Of a stretch of DNA of 64,000 bases, positions 49,458 through 58,975 are shown one piece after another. The stretch is from Caballeronia temeraria (GTDB lineage: Bacteria; Pseudomonadota; Gammaproteobacteria; Burkholderiales; Burkholderiaceae), in the NCBI RefSeq assembly GCF_001544795.2, contig NZ_FCOI02000002.1, positions 186,001 through 250,000 of the forward strand. Reading direction: 5' to 3'. The translations under genes and the position numbers were made by a program. Numbering within the stretch: position 1 is the stretch's first letter; every line of letters begins with the position of its first letter. The notes under the pieces were generated by a model. The model saw only the letters and a list, made by a program, of their open reading frames with translations, was not told where the DNA came from and searched no databases.

Positions 49458-50771
49458 ATGGTGATTGCAAATCCTGAAAAGACGGTTTCCGCGCGCAGCT
49501 TCGAGCTGGGCGTGACTTCGGGCTTCGACCGCTATTCGGTCGAGCATGGCGAGTTGACGCTGTCGAGCGTCTTTCAGCCGGTGTTCAGCTTGTCGCACAT
49601 GCGTGCGGTCGGCTACGAGGGCTTATTGCGCGCGCACGATGCGCTCGATCGCCCGGTATCGCCGCTCGACGTGTTCGGGCAGGCTACGCGCGTCGGCGAA
49701 GCGTTGCAGATCGACCGGCTCGCTCAGGCGCTGCATCTCGAAAACTTCAAGATGCTCGGCGCGCGCGACGAGTGGCTCTTTCTCAACGTGCATCCCGGCG
49801 CGCTGACCGAGCCGTATCACGCGGCCTCGCTGCTCGCGAATCTGAAGCGCCTGAATCTGGAGCCGCGCCGCGTCGTGCTCGAAGTGCTCGAACAAAGCGC
49901 GGAAGATGTGGAACGGCTCGCGCTCGCGGTGCAGCAGTTCCGCGATCACGGCTTTCTCATCGCGCTCGACGATTTCGGCGCGGGACATACGAATATCGAG
50001 CGCATCTGGCAACTGGACCCGGATATCGTCAAGCTCGATCGCGTGATGCTTTCGCACGCCGGCCACAACGTGCACGCGCCGCTCTCCGCGCGCTCGCTCA
50101 AGCAGCGGCAGAACATGGAGGCGGTGCTGTCGGGGATCGTGTCGCTGCTGCACGAGGCGGGCAAGCTCGTGCTGATCGAAGGCGTCGAGACCGAGCACGA
50201 AGCGCAACTCGCGCTCGCGAGCGGCGCGGATTTCGTGCAGGGCTTTTTCTTCGCGCGGCCGCATCCGGGTCTCGCGGACAGCGTGCACGCGCAGAACGTG
50301 ATCGGCGAGCTGACCGAGCGATATCGCTTGCAGACGGAAGCGCGCGAACGGCGCGTCGCGACGCGGCTTCAGCCGTACGTCCGCGCATTCGAGCGCGCGG
50401 CCGAGCGGCTCGCGGCGGGCGAACCGCTCGAAGAAGTGTGCTGGAATTTCCTCGCGCTCGATAACGCCGCGCGCTGCTTCCTGCTCGATCAGAACGGCAA
50501 GCAGGCCGGCCGCAACGTCGTGCTGCGCGCCGACCGCGCCGCGCACGAAGCGCGCTTTCTGCCGCTCATCGACGCGCAGGGCGCGAACTGGCTGCGTCGT
50601 CCGTATTTCCGTGCGGCGCTCGGCGACCCCGAGCGTGTGCATGTGACGAAGCCGTATCTGTCGATCAACGAAGCAATGCCCTGCGTCACGCTCTCCGTGG
50701 AGACGCGCGCGCAGGGCAAACGCTGCGTGCTGTGCGGCGATATCGACTGGCTGCCCGACGACGCCGACTAG
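49458..50771 (+). CDS. EAL-domain cyclic di-GMP phosphodiesterase
   Basis: A 437-residue cytoplasmic protein predicted to hydrolyse cyclic di-GMP. The EAL domain (about 30-275) keeps the catalytic set: YEGLLRA (E54, ExLxR), NVHP, LEVLEQ, ALDDFGAGHTN, VKLDR, EGVETE and QGFFFARP. The C-terminal half (about 300-437) resembles a sensory Cache/PDC-like module without membrane segments and contains RCVLCGD. No GGDEF domain is present. ATG 49458 is chosen; 49401 is an alternative. Confidence 0.88.
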   Translation: MVIANPEKTVSARSFELGVTSGFDRYSVEHGELTLSSVFQPVFSLSHMRAVGYEGLLRAHDALDRPVSPLDVFGQATRVGEALQIDRLAQALHLENFKMLGARDEWLFLNVHPGALTEPYHAASLLANLKRLNLEPRRVVLEVLEQSAEDVERLALAVQQFRDHGFLIALDDFGAGHTNIERIWQLDPDIVKLDRVMLSHAGHNVHAPLSARSLKQRQNMEAVLSGIVSLLHEAGKLVLIEGVETEHEAQLALASGADFVQGFFFARPHPGLADSVHAQNVIGELTERYRLQTEARERRVATRLQPYVRAFERAAERLAAGEPLEEVCWNFLALDNAARCFLLDQNGKQAGRNVVLRADRAAHEARFLPLIDAQGANWLRRPYFRAALGDPERVHVTKPYLSINEAMPCVTLSVETRAQGKRCVLCGDIDWLPDDAD

Positions 50772-53700
50772 TTACTTCGCCACGACGACCGGAATCCCCT
50801 TGAGCGATGCCGCGCCTTTCATCGAATCGATGGCGGCGCGCACCGCATCGCCCGTCGCCGCTTCGATGCCGATGCGTTTGGCGATATCGCGTTCGCCGCG
50901 CTTGACCATCGCGACGTTCGCGAGCTTCACGTGACCGTAGCCGCGCACCTTCTCGAACGACGCGGCGAGCGATTGAACGTCCTTCGCGGTGCCGGCATCC
51001 ACGCGAGACAAGGCACGCGTCATCGTGATTTCGAAGTCGTCGGCGAGCTGGCGCTCCATGCGACGTTCGAGCGTCCGGCCGAAGACATCGAGCGCGGTGC
51101 CGCGCAGCGCGCGAATCTTCGCGAGGCCGCCGAGCACCGGCCACATCCACTGGCCGAACACTTTCTTCTTCGGCGCGCCGTGCGATAGCGCCGGCGGCGC
51201 GAGGTTGAACTTCACCGTGTAGCTTTCGCCCGCTGTGCCTTCGAACTGCGCCCCGAGCGCCGCGCGGAACGCCGGGTCCGCGTGCAGACGCGCGACTTCG
51301 TATTCGTCCTTCACGGCCAGCAGCTTGAAGAACGAAATCGCGATAGCCCGCGCAATCGCCTCGTTGCCCGCCGCCGCATTTACCAGCTTGCGATAACGCG
51401 CGACATATTTCGCGCCGCCATACGCGAGCAGCCGCGCTTCGCGATCGCGGATCAGATCGGGCAGCGACATCGCGTCCATCGTGACGCGCTTCGCCATCGC
51501 CTGCGCGGTCAGCGCGTCGAGCGCGGCCATGTCCGACGCCGCGAGACGGCCGATCGAAAACGCCAGCTTGTTCGCCGCGACCGCGACATTGTTCAGCTCG
51601 ATCGCGCGCATCAGCGCCGCGAGCGACAGCGGCACGAGGCCCAGTTGCCACGCGAAGCCGAGCATCAGAATGTTCGCACCGATGGTATCGCCGAGAAAAC
51701 GCTGCGCGAGCGCCTGCGCGTCGCAACTGCGCATGGCGTCGTGCGCGCCGGGACCAGCGGCGTGACGCATCTTGTCGAGCAGCGCATCCGCATGAAGATT
51801 CGCCTCGGGATTCTGCACGAAGCTCGCGTTCGGAATCGCGTGCGTATTCACGACGATCTTCGTGCGATCGTGCCGCACCGTCTGCAGCGCTTCCGGGCTC
51901 GCGCCGACGACCATGTCGCACGCGAGCAGCAAATCCGCCTGCTGCGTGTCGATGCGCACCTGGTTCAGCAGCGCATCCGTCGCGGCGAAGCGCACGAACG
52001 ACAGCACCGAGCCGCCTTTCTGCGCGAAGCCCATGAAATCGAGCACCGATGCGCTCTTGCCTTCCAGATGCGCCGCCATGCTGATGAGCGCGCCCACGGT
52101 CACGACGCCCGTGCCGCCGACGCCTGTCACGAGAATGTCGTAAGGCGCGTTATCGAGATGACCTTGCGGCAGCGGCAGCGCATCGACGCGGCGCGCGAGT
52201 TCGGCGGGATCGAACGCGTGGCCTTCGGCTTTTTTCAGCTTCGCGCCTTCGACCGTGACGAAGCTCGGGCAGAAGCCGTTCACGCACGAATAATCCTTGT
52301 TGCACGACGACTGATCGATGCGGCGCTTGCGCCCCAGCTCCGTCTCCACCGGCTCGACGGACAGGCAATTCGACTGCACGCCGCAATCGCCGCAGCCTTC
52401 GCAGACGGCTTCGTTGATGAAAAGCCGCTTGTCCGGATCGGGAAACTCGCCCTTCTTGCGGCGGCGGCGCTTTTCGGCGGCGCACGTCTGATCGTAGATG
52501 AGCACGGTGACGCCCGGCGTGTCGCGCAGGCGGCGCTGCACGTCATCCAGTTCGCCGCGATGATGAAACGTCGTGCCGCGCGGAAACTGATCTTCGTGAC
52601 CGATGTATTTCTCCGGCTCGTCGCTCACGACGACGAGCAGCGCGATGCCTTCCGCTTCCACCTGCCGCGCGATCTGCGGCACGGAGATGCTGCCGTCGAC
52701 CGGCTGGCCGCCCGTCATCGCGACGGCGTCGTTATACAGAATCTTGTACGTGATGTTCGCCTTCGCGGCCACGGCCTGACGAATCGCGAGAATGCCCGAA
52801 TGGAAGTACGTGCCGTCGCCGAGATTCTGAAAGACGTGCGGCGTCTTGGTGAACATCGAATGCGAGGCCCAGTCGACGCCTTCGCCGCCCATCTGGATCA
52901 GGCCGGTCGTGTCGCGCTCCATCCACGACGCCATGAAGTGACAGCCGATGCCCGCCTGCGCCACCGATCCTTCCGGCACCTTCGTCGACGTATTGTGCGG
53001 GCAGCCCGAGCAGAAATAGGGCGTGCGCTTCACGGCATCGGCGACATTCGAGAGGATTTGCGGCGCGACGAGATCGACCACTTTGTCGCGGCGATCGAGC
53101 GCCGGCTTGTGATGCGCGAGCCATTGCGCGAACACCGGCAGCACGCGCGACGGACGCAATTCGCCGAGCGCGGAAAGCAGTTGCGCACCGTCGCGCGCGT
53201 TCTTGCCGATCACGACCGGCCGCGCGCCGTCGACGCGGTTGTACAGATGATCCTTGATCTGCTGCTCGATGACCGGGCCTTTTTCCTCGATCACGAGCAC
53301 TTCGCTCAAACCTTCGACGAAGCTTTCGAGCCGCGTCGTTTCGAGCGGATACGAGAGCCCGACCTTGTAGATGCGCACGCCCGCGCGGTCGAGATCGTCG
53401 ACGGTGAGCTCGAGGCGGCGCAGCGCTTCCATCAGATCGAGATGCGCCTTGCCGCACGTCACGATGCCCACGTTCGCGCGCGGGCTCGGCGCGATCCATT
53501 TGTCGATGCTGTTCACGCGCGCGAAGTGGCGCACGGCGTCGATCTTCGCGGCGAGGCGCGCTTCGATCGTGAGGCTCGGCAGATCGGGCCAGCGGTTGTG
53601 CAGTCCACCTTGCGGCGGCGTGAAATCTTGTGGGGCTTTCCAGTCGAGCCTGAGCGCGTCGAGATCGACGGTCGAGCCGGATTCGACCGTCTCCGAAATC

Positions 53701-54338
53701 GCCTTGAAGCCGATCCACGCGCCCGAGAAGCGCGACAGCGCCCAGCCGTAGATGCCGAATTCCAGCATGTCCGCGACGTTCGACGGATTCACGACCGGCA
53801 TGTGCCAGGAGATCATCGTCTGATCGCTCTGATGCGGCATCGACGACGACACGCAGCCGTGGTCGTCGCCCGCGACGACGAGCACGCCGCCATGCGGCGA
53901 CGAACCGTACGCGTTGCCGTGCTTGAGCGCATCGCCGGCGCGATCAACGCCCGGGCCTTTGCCGTACCACATTGCGAACACGCCATCGACGGTGCGTTCC
54001 GCGTCCGATTCCACGCGCTGCGTGCCGAGCACGGCGGTGCCGCCGAGTTCTTCGTTGATCGCGGGCAAAAAGCGCACATCGTGCGACGCGAGCAGTTTCT
54101 TCGCTTTCCACAATTGCTGGTCGACCATGCCGAGCGGCGAGCCGCGATAGCCGCTGATGAAGCCGGCGGTGTTGAGACTCGCGGCGCGGTCGAGCTCGCG
54201 CTGCATCAGGACGAGGCGCACGAGCGCCTGCGTGCCGGTCAGGAAGATTCGGCCTTTGGTGGCGGAGAGGTTGTCGCTGAGTTGATAGTCGGACAGCGCG
54301 GGAGGAAAAAATGCATCGGCGGGGACGCGCGCGTTCAT
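50772..54338 (-). CDS. Indolepyruvate ferredoxin oxidoreductase-family fusion protein
   Basis: A 1188-residue 2-oxoacid oxidoreductase from ATG 54338 (MNARVPADAFFPP, with GGAG upstream). Order of parts: pyrimidine-binding domain (about 25-250), a TPP-binding domain with CSGCPHNTST and GGEGVDWA (near 450-510) and GDGTYFHSG, a cysteine cluster (CEGCGDCGVQSNC and CNKDYSCVNGFC, about 655-705), then the gamma domain with GVGGTGVVTVG (near 755) and a C-terminal region. It decarboxylates aryl or branched-chain 2-oxoacids to acyl-CoA. It is a single-gene fusion of IorA and IorB, typical of aerobic betaproteobacteria, with no partner genes beside it. Confidence 0.93.
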   Translation of the reverse strand: MNARVPADAFFPPALSDYQLSDNLSATKGRIFLTGTQALVRLVLMQRELDRAASLNTAGFISGYRGSPLGMVDQQLWKAKKLLASHDVRFLPAINEELGGTAVLGTQRVESDAERTVDGVFAMWYGKGPGVDRAGDALKHGNAYGSSPHGGVLVVAGDDHGCVSSSMPHQSDQTMISWHMPVVNPSNVADMLEFGIYGWALSRFSGAWIGFKAISETVESGSTVDLDALRLDWKAPQDFTPPQGGLHNRWPDLPSLTIEARLAAKIDAVRHFARVNSIDKWIAPSPRANVGIVTCGKAHLDLMEALRRLELTVDDLDRAGVRIYKVGLSYPLETTRLESFVEGLSEVLVIEEKGPVIEQQIKDHLYNRVDGARPVVIGKNARDGAQLLSALGELRPSRVLPVFAQWLAHHKPALDRRDKVVDLVAPQILSNVADAVKRTPYFCSGCPHNTSTKVPEGSVAQAGIGCHFMASWMERDTTGLIQMGGEGVDWASHSMFTKTPHVFQNLGDGTYFHSGILAIRQAVAAKANITYKILYNDAVAMTGGQPVDGSISVPQIARQVEAEGIALLVVVSDEPEKYIGHEDQFPRGTTFHHRGELDDVQRRLRDTPGVTVLIYDQTCAAEKRRRRKKGEFPDPDKRLFINEAVCEGCGDCGVQSNCLSVEPVETELGRKRRIDQSSCNKDYSCVNGFCPSFVTVEGAKLKKAEGHAFDPAELARRVDALPLPQGHLDNAPYDILVTGVGGTGVVTVGALISMAAHLEGKSASVLDFMGFAQKGGSVLSFVRFAATDALLNQVRIDTQQADLLLACDMVVGASPEALQTVRHDRTKIVVNTHAIPNASFVQNPEANLHADALLDKMRHAAGPGAHDAMRSCDAQALAQRFLGDTIGANILMLGFAWQLGLVPLSLAALMRAIELNNVAVAANKLAFSIGRLAASDMAALDALTAQAMAKRVTMDAMSLPDLIRDREARLLAYGGAKYVARYRKLVNAAAGNEAIARAIAISFFKLLAVKDEYEVARLHADPAFRAALGAQFEGTAGESYTVKFNLAPPALSHGAPKKKVFGQWMWPVLGGLAKIRALRGTALDVFGRTLERRMERQLADDFEITMTRALSRVDAGTAKDVQSLAASFEKVRGYGHVKLANVAMVKRGERDIAKRIGIEAATGDAVRAAIDSMKGAASLKGIPVVVAK

Positions 54339-54573
54339 GGAATCTCCGATCAGTTTTTGGTATGTGAGGCAATGCGACATTCTTTGCCGACAAATGCGAA
54401 ATGTTTTTGCGCACTTGCTGCCTTTAGGCACACATCGAGAAGCAACCGCCCTATTTTTGAGATGCGCGAGCGGAATTTTCTCGATCCGTCCGGGCTGCGC
54501 GTAAACCCGGATCGGGCGACGACGCATGAAGGGACTAACCTGAATGCCTCGAAAGCCAACCAGAACAACGCCG
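54339..54573. promoter_or_regulatory. Divergent control region of the oxidoreductase and GST genes
   Basis: A 235-base region with an AT-rich core around 54370-54440 and a palindrome TGCCTTTAGGCA at 54419-54430. It probably holds promoters of both genes; a regulator cannot be named. Confidence 0.4.
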
Positions 54574-55224
54574 ATGAAGCTCTTCTACTGGCCGAAGACG
54601 CGCGCCTTCCGCGCACTGTGGATGCTCGAAGAAATGCGCGTGCCGTATGACCTGGAATTCGTGAACATCCGCGCGGGCGCGCAGAACGATCCGAACTTTT
54701 GCCGCGTCAATCCGATGTCGAAGCTGCCCGCGCTGCAAGACGGCAGCGTGCGCGTGGCCGAATCGGGCGCGGTGCTGCTGTATCTCGCGGATCGCTACCC
54801 GGAGACTGCGCTCGGCGTGCCGCTGCACGATCCGTCGCGCGGACGCTTTTTGCAGTGGATGTTTTTCACCGGCTCGTGTCTCGAACCCGCGATGGCCGAA
54901 CGCATGACCGGCGCGCAAGGCAACACGGTGAGTTTCGGATGGGGCGATCTCGCGCGCGTCGAGCACGCGATCGAGAACGCATTGGAAGAAGGTCCGTGGC
55001 TGCTCGGCGAGCAGTTCACCGCCGCCGATATTCTCGCGGCGAGCACGCTGCAGATCGCGTTCAAGGCGAAGCTGATCGAGCCGGAGGGCGTGCTCTTCGA
55101 TTACGTCGAACGCTCGCTCGCGCGCGAAGGCTACGAGCGCGCGTCAGCGATCGACCGGCGCGAGGCCGAGCGGCTCGCGCTGAATGCGCACGTCGGTGTG
55201 GCGCATTCGTCGAATGAACATTGA
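54574..55224 (+). CDS. Glutathione S-transferase family protein
   Basis: A cytoplasmic GST of about 216 residues from ATG 54574 (MKLFYWPKTRAFRALWMLEE); an ATG at 54544 would add 10. The thioredoxin-like N-terminal domain holds the glutathione-binding segment NPMSKLPAL (near 48) and ESGAVLLYLADRYPE (near 64-78); the all-helical domain has the N-capping FTAADILAASTL (near 147). The substrate is unknown. It ends one base before the next converging gene. Confidence 0.9.
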   Translation: MKLFYWPKTRAFRALWMLEEMRVPYDLEFVNIRAGAQNDPNFCRVNPMSKLPALQDGSVRVAESGAVLLYLADRYPETALGVPLHDPSRGRFLQWMFFTGSCLEPAMAERMTGAQGNTVSFGWGDLARVEHAIENALEEGPWLLGEQFTAADILAASTLQIAFKAKLIEPEGVLFDYVERSLAREGYERASAIDRREAERLALNAHVGVAHSSNEH

Positions 55225-55470
55225 TTAAGGGAACGCGCGCGGCTTCGGAATGCCCGCGCCGGCCTCGATATCCGACACCGCCCGCTGATGCGCAAGCTCG
55301 ACGGCTTCGGCCTTGTCGGCGAGACCGTCGTCGCCGCCGACAGTCGTCCACGTCTGCACCGCCTTGTCGTGATGACGGATCTCGTATTCCGCGTCCCAGC
55401 GCGATCCCTGAAGCTCGACCGGCCTCACGTGGATGGCGTAGACGCCGTACAGGAAGATCTGCTCAGGCAT
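55225..55470 (-). CDS. Small uncharacterised protein
   Basis: An 81-residue protein starting MPEQIFLYGVYAIHVRPVEL, with a GAGGAC ribosome site 6 bases before the ATG. It has no signal peptide and no motif I recognise; it is slightly acidic and looks like a small alpha/beta domain. It lies 32 bases downstream of another small protein on the same strand, so the two are likely co-transcribed. Function unknown. Confidence 0.7.
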   Translation of the reverse strand: MPEQIFLYGVYAIHVRPVELQGSRWDAEYEIRHHDKAVQTWTTVGGDDGLADKAEAVELAHQRAVSDIEAGAGIPKPRAFP

Positions 55471-55502
55471 GATGTCCTCCGATGCAGGCGCCGCGCGGCC
55501 GC

Positions 55503-55724
55503 CTACAGTTCGATTTCCCCGAGGATGCGGTGCGCGAGCGCGCGCGCTTCGTTGAGCGCTTCTTCTTCGTTGCCCGATGCGGCTTCCACTTCGTAGAAGG
55601 TCGCTTCGGTATCCTCGCCGTCGTCGCGGGCGAGCGAGACAAGACCCTGGAACTGACCGCCGTCGATGGCGCGCACGCCGATCGTCGCGGTATAGATGCC
55701 TTTCGTGTAGGTAGTGTCTTCCAT
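55503..55724 (-). CDS. Small acidic uncharacterised protein
   Basis: A 73-residue, strongly acidic protein (MEDTTYTKGIYTATIGVRA... ending EIEL) with a GGAGGC ribosome site 9 bases upstream. The sequence suggests a beta sheet followed by an acidic helix (ASGNEEEALNEARALAHRIL). No family is recognised. It is the first of two tandem small genes. Confidence 0.7.
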   Translation of the reverse strand: MEDTTYTKGIYTATIGVRAIDGGQFQGLVSLARDDGEDTEATFYEVEAASGNEEEALNEARALAHRILGEIEL

Positions 55725-55788
55725 CAGGATTCGCCTCCAGGCAAGGACGAACCCATGCTAGCACGCTGATATGTAACGCGCGCGACGC

Positions 55789-56700
55789 TCATTCGAGCAA
55801 ACTTTCGACCTCTTCCAGCGAAGGCGAATGCGCGCCCGAATGACGGCACGCGGCCGCGCCCGCCGCGAGCGCAAACTTCAGATGTTCGGGCCATTCGCCG
55901 TGACGCGCCATCAGGCTATAGAGCAATCCGCCGATGGACGCATCGCCCGCGCCGACCGTATCCGCCACTTCGACGCTCGGCGGACGCGCGCTGTACTGCT
56001 TGTCGCCGGCATAGAGCGTGGCTTCCGCCGAGCCGCGCGTGACGAGCACGGTGGCTTGGCGGTTCATCGAACGGATTTTGGCGAGCGCGTCTGCTTCGGG
56101 CATGCCCTTGAAAAGCATGTGCAGATCTTCGTCGGACACCTTGATGAGATCGGCGAGGCTTGCCATGTTGCGCAGGATCGGCTCGTAGTCGTGCTCCATC
56201 AGATTGCGATAGTTCGGATCGAAGCTGATCTTCACGCCGTGCTCGCGCAGCTGACGGGCGAGCGCGGCGAGCGTCGCGCCGAGCGGCTGGCGCACGAGGC
56301 TGATGCAGCCGAAATGCGCCCACTTCACGCGCTCCATCCAGCCTTGCGGCAGCCGCGAAGGATCGAACGCGAGATCCGCGCCGTTCTCGCCCATGAAGTA
56401 GTACGTGGGCGGCTGCGTCTTGTGGACGATCGCGAGCAGCGGCGGACGTTCGACGCGCTGCATGAAGCGCATGTCGAGACCCGACGCGACGCTCGCTTCC
56501 CAGAGATCGTCGGAGAAATTGTCCGTGCCGAGCGATCCGGCGCAGGCTGTAGGCAGGCCGAGCCGCGCGACTGCGCGCGCGACGTTCCAGCCCGCGCCGC
56601 CCGGACGCGAAAGCCAGCTCGACACGTCCGTACGGATCATGTCGGTGAGGATGTCGCCGGCGGAGACGAATTGGGGGAAGTTGGGTTGCTCGCTTGCCAT
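55789..56700 (-). CDS. PfkB-family carbohydrate kinase (fructokinase-like)
   Basis: A sugar kinase of 303 residues from ATG 56700 (MASEQPNFPQFVSAGDIL). PfkB signature 1 is RPGGAGWNVARAVARLG (near 32-48) and signature 2 with the catalytic Asp is DTVGAGDASIGGLL (near 244-257). In the GAGDA motif the usual Phe is Ser. The context with an AGE-family sugar isomerase suggests fructose as substrate, but that is inference. It is the last gene of a LacI-isomerase-kinase operon. Confidence 0.88.
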   Translation of the reverse strand: MASEQPNFPQFVSAGDILTDMIRTDVSSWLSRPGGAGWNVARAVARLGLPTACAGSLGTDNFSDDLWEASVASGLDMRFMQRVERPPLLAIVHKTQPPTYYFMGENGADLAFDPSRLPQGWMERVKWAHFGCISLVRQPLGATLAALARQLREHGVKISFDPNYRNLMEHDYEPILRNMASLADLIKVSDEDLHMLFKGMPEADALAKIRSMNRQATVLVTRGSAEATLYAGDKQYSARPPSVEVADTVGAGDASIGGLLYSLMARHGEWPEHLKFALAAGAAACRHSGAHSPSLEEVESLLE

Positions 56701-56705
56701 CGTTG

Positions 56706-57959
56706 TCACCGTTGGTGTTGGGGCGAAGAAAGCGCGTTCAGCACTTCGTAGCACGCGCCCATCGTGTGATAGTCGGTCTTGCCGGCGGGACTTTTCTCGT
56801 CGCCGTACTTGCGGTTGTCGCACGTGAGAATGCGATACCACGCGCCGTATTCGTGATCGACGAAGTGGTTCCAGCTATAGCGCCAGAGTTCGTCGTAGCA
56901 GTCCCAGAAACGCTCGCGGCCCGTGCGCGCGCCGAGCAGCGCCGCCGCCGCGAAGCTTTCCGCCTGCACCCAGAAGTATTTGTCGTGGTCGCAGATGGTG
57001 TCGTCCGGGCCGAAACCGTAATAGAGGCCGCCGTGACGACTGTCCCACGCGCGGTTGAAGCCGGCGTCGAACAGTTCGACGGCGCGCGGTGCGAGCCAGG
57101 GCAGCGCGCGATGCCGTTCGAGGATCAGCAGCAGCTTCGCCCATTCGGTCTGGTGCCCCGGCTGAAAGCCCCACGGACGGAAAATGTTCGAGCTGTCCGA
57201 TTCGTTGTAATGCCAGTCGACCGACCAGTCGCGATGAAAATGCTCCCACACCATGCCGTGCGACAGCTTCGCCTGCCGCAGCGTGATGTTGCCGGCGATC
57301 TTTTCCGCGCGGTCGAGATAGATGACGTGGCCGGTCGCCTCGTAGGCGGCGAGCAGCGCCTCGGTCGCGTGCATGTTCGCGTTCTGCCCGCGATAGTCCG
57401 AAAGCTGCCAGTCGGCCGTGGCTTCGTCGGCGTAGAGGCCGGCGTCGGCGTCCCAGAAGCGCTTTTCCATCAGCGCGAAGGTGTCGTCGATCATCGGCCT
57501 GGCTTCGTCGATGCCCGCCATCGCCGCATGCGCGCACGCGAGCAGCACGAACGCCGTGCCGTAGCAGTGGCGCGTGCCGTCGAGCGTGCGCTTCTGGCCG
57601 TCGCGCCACTCGATTTCCCAGTCGTAGCCCTCGTTCGCGGCGTCCCAGTGCGCGTCGCGCAGGAACTTGAACGCGTGGCGCGCGTCGTCCTGATAGGCCG
57701 CGTCGCCGAAGTGGCGGAACGCCATCGCGTAATTGAAGACGAAGCGCGTGCTGCTGACGAGATGGCGCGTCGTGCGGTCGTAGACGCTGCCGTCGTCCTT
57801 GAAGAAATGGAAGAAGCCGCCGGACGGGTCGCGCGCGTTGGGCGCGTAGAACGCGAGCGTGTCGCGCACGTGCGAGAGCAGGAAGTCGCGGCTGCGGAAG
57901 TCGATCGCGCGTTCCGCTGGCGCGCGTTCCGCGATGGCAGGTGAGGCGGTCATATTCAT
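56706..57959 (-). CDS. AGE-family sugar epimerase/isomerase (mannose isomerase-like)
   Basis: A 417-residue alpha/alpha-barrel protein of the N-acylglucosamine 2-epimerase superfamily. Features are RHCYGTAFVLLACAHA (near 118), EHFHRDW (near 240), the catalytic-histidine segment GFQPGHQTEWAKL (near 265-277) and KTDYHTMGACYE (near 392). It resembles mannose isomerases and YihS, which interconvert mannose, fructose and glucose, more than the GlcNAc epimerases. It overlaps the LacI gene by four bases and is 5 bases from the kinase gene. Confidence 0.85.
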   Translation of the reverse strand: MNMTASPAIAERAPAERAIDFRSRDFLLSHVRDTLAFYAPNARDPSGGFFHFFKDDGSVYDRTTRHLVSSTRFVFNYAMAFRHFGDAAYQDDARHAFKFLRDAHWDAANEGYDWEIEWRDGQKRTLDGTRHCYGTAFVLLACAHAAMAGIDEARPMIDDTFALMEKRFWDADAGLYADEATADWQLSDYRGQNANMHATEALLAAYEATGHVIYLDRAEKIAGNITLRQAKLSHGMVWEHFHRDWSVDWHYNESDSSNIFRPWGFQPGHQTEWAKLLLILERHRALPWLAPRAVELFDAGFNRAWDSRHGGLYYGFGPDDTICDHDKYFWVQAESFAAAALLGARTGRERFWDCYDELWRYSWNHFVDHEYGAWYRILTCDNRKYGDEKSPAGKTDYHTMGACYEVLNALSSPQHQR

Positions 57960-58975
57960 GGCGTGCTGATGTCCTGTTTCGTGCCCGAACTCGCGCGAGG
58001 AACGAAATTGACGGCGACGAGCGTGTCGGCCTGGCTCGGCGGGCTCGATTGATCTTCCAACAGCAATTCGACGCCGCGGCGCCCGAGCGCTTCCTTGTCG
58101 ACGCTCACGGTCGAGAGCGGCGGCGTGCTTTGCGCGGCGGCCGGAATATCGTCGAAACCGACGAACGCGATGTCGTCCGGCACCCGCAACCCGTGCGCGA
58201 GGCAGACGCGCATCGCGGCGAGGGCCGCTGCATCGTTATAGGCGAAAACGGCGTCGGGCAGGGGACTGGATTGCGCGCGGGCGTCGGCGATCAGGCGTTC
58301 CATCGCGTCGGCGGCGGCGAGATCGGCGGTCAGGCCGGGCTGGGTCATGATTTCGAGCATCGGATCGAAAAGCTGGCCGGCATCGAAATACGCCTTCCGA
58401 TAGCCGAGCGCACGTTGCGCGATGCTGTAATGCGCGAGCGATCCGCCGATGAACGCAATCCGCCGCCGCCCTTGCGCGAACAGATGCTGCATGGCGAGCG
58501 ACGCGCCTTTCACGTTGTCGATATTCACCGACCGGAATCCCGGCGCGCGCAGATCGATCAGCACGGTGGGCCGCGCGAGCGAATGCAGGTGCGCGAGCAG
58601 TTCCGGCTCGACGAAACCCGCGACCGCGATGGCGTCCGGCGCGTGCAGGCGCATCTGCTGGGCGAGATCGTGCGTCGGACCGGCGGCGAGCACCGACGGC
58701 ACGAGCCGCCGCTCGCGGCAGGCTTCCTCGAAGCCGTTCAGCACATGCGAGAAAAACGGGCTGACGGCGAAATTGTTGTGCTGCCGATGCAGCAGAAAGG
58801 TCACGCGACGAATGCGCGTGCGCAATTGCGCCGAGTCGTAGCCGAGCTGCTGCGCGACTTCGACGACTCGTACGCGCGTGGCTTCTGACAAGCCCGGCTG
58901 ATTCTTGAGCGCGCGCGACACCGTCCCGATCGAGACGCTTGCCGCACGCGCGACATCGCGAATGGTGGTGGCCAT
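57956..58975 (-). CDS. LacI-family transcriptional regulator
   Basis: A sugar-responsive repressor of 339 residues. The helix-turn-helix is TIRDVARAASVSIGTVSRALKN (3-24) with hinge helix to about 60, then a periplasmic-binding-protein-like effector domain (about 62-330). It is the first gene of the isomerase-kinase operon and probably regulates it. I did not find a clear CG-centred operator palindrome in the 201-base upstream region. Confidence 0.93.
   Translation of the reverse strand: MATTIRDVARAASVSIGTVSRALKNQPGLSEATRVRVVEVAQQLGYDSAQLRTRIRRVTFLLHRQHNNFAVSPFFSHVLNGFEEACRERRLVPSVLAAGPTHDLAQQMRLHAPDAIAVAGFVEPELLAHLHSLARPTVLIDLRAPGFRSVNIDNVKGASLAMQHLFAQGRRRIAFIGGSLAHYSIAQRALGYRKAYFDAGQLFDPMLEIMTQPGLTADLAAADAMERLIADARAQSSPLPDAVFAYNDAAALAAMRVCLAHGLRVPDDIAFVGFDDIPAAAQSTPPLSTVSVDKEALGRRGVELLLEDQSSPPSQADTLVAVNFVPRASSGTKQDISTP

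Noticed and set aside
51282..54650. An 1122-codon plus-strand frame opposite the indolepyruvate oxidoreductase.
   Set aside because: Composition is that of an antisense shadow; the minus-strand gene has all domain motifs.
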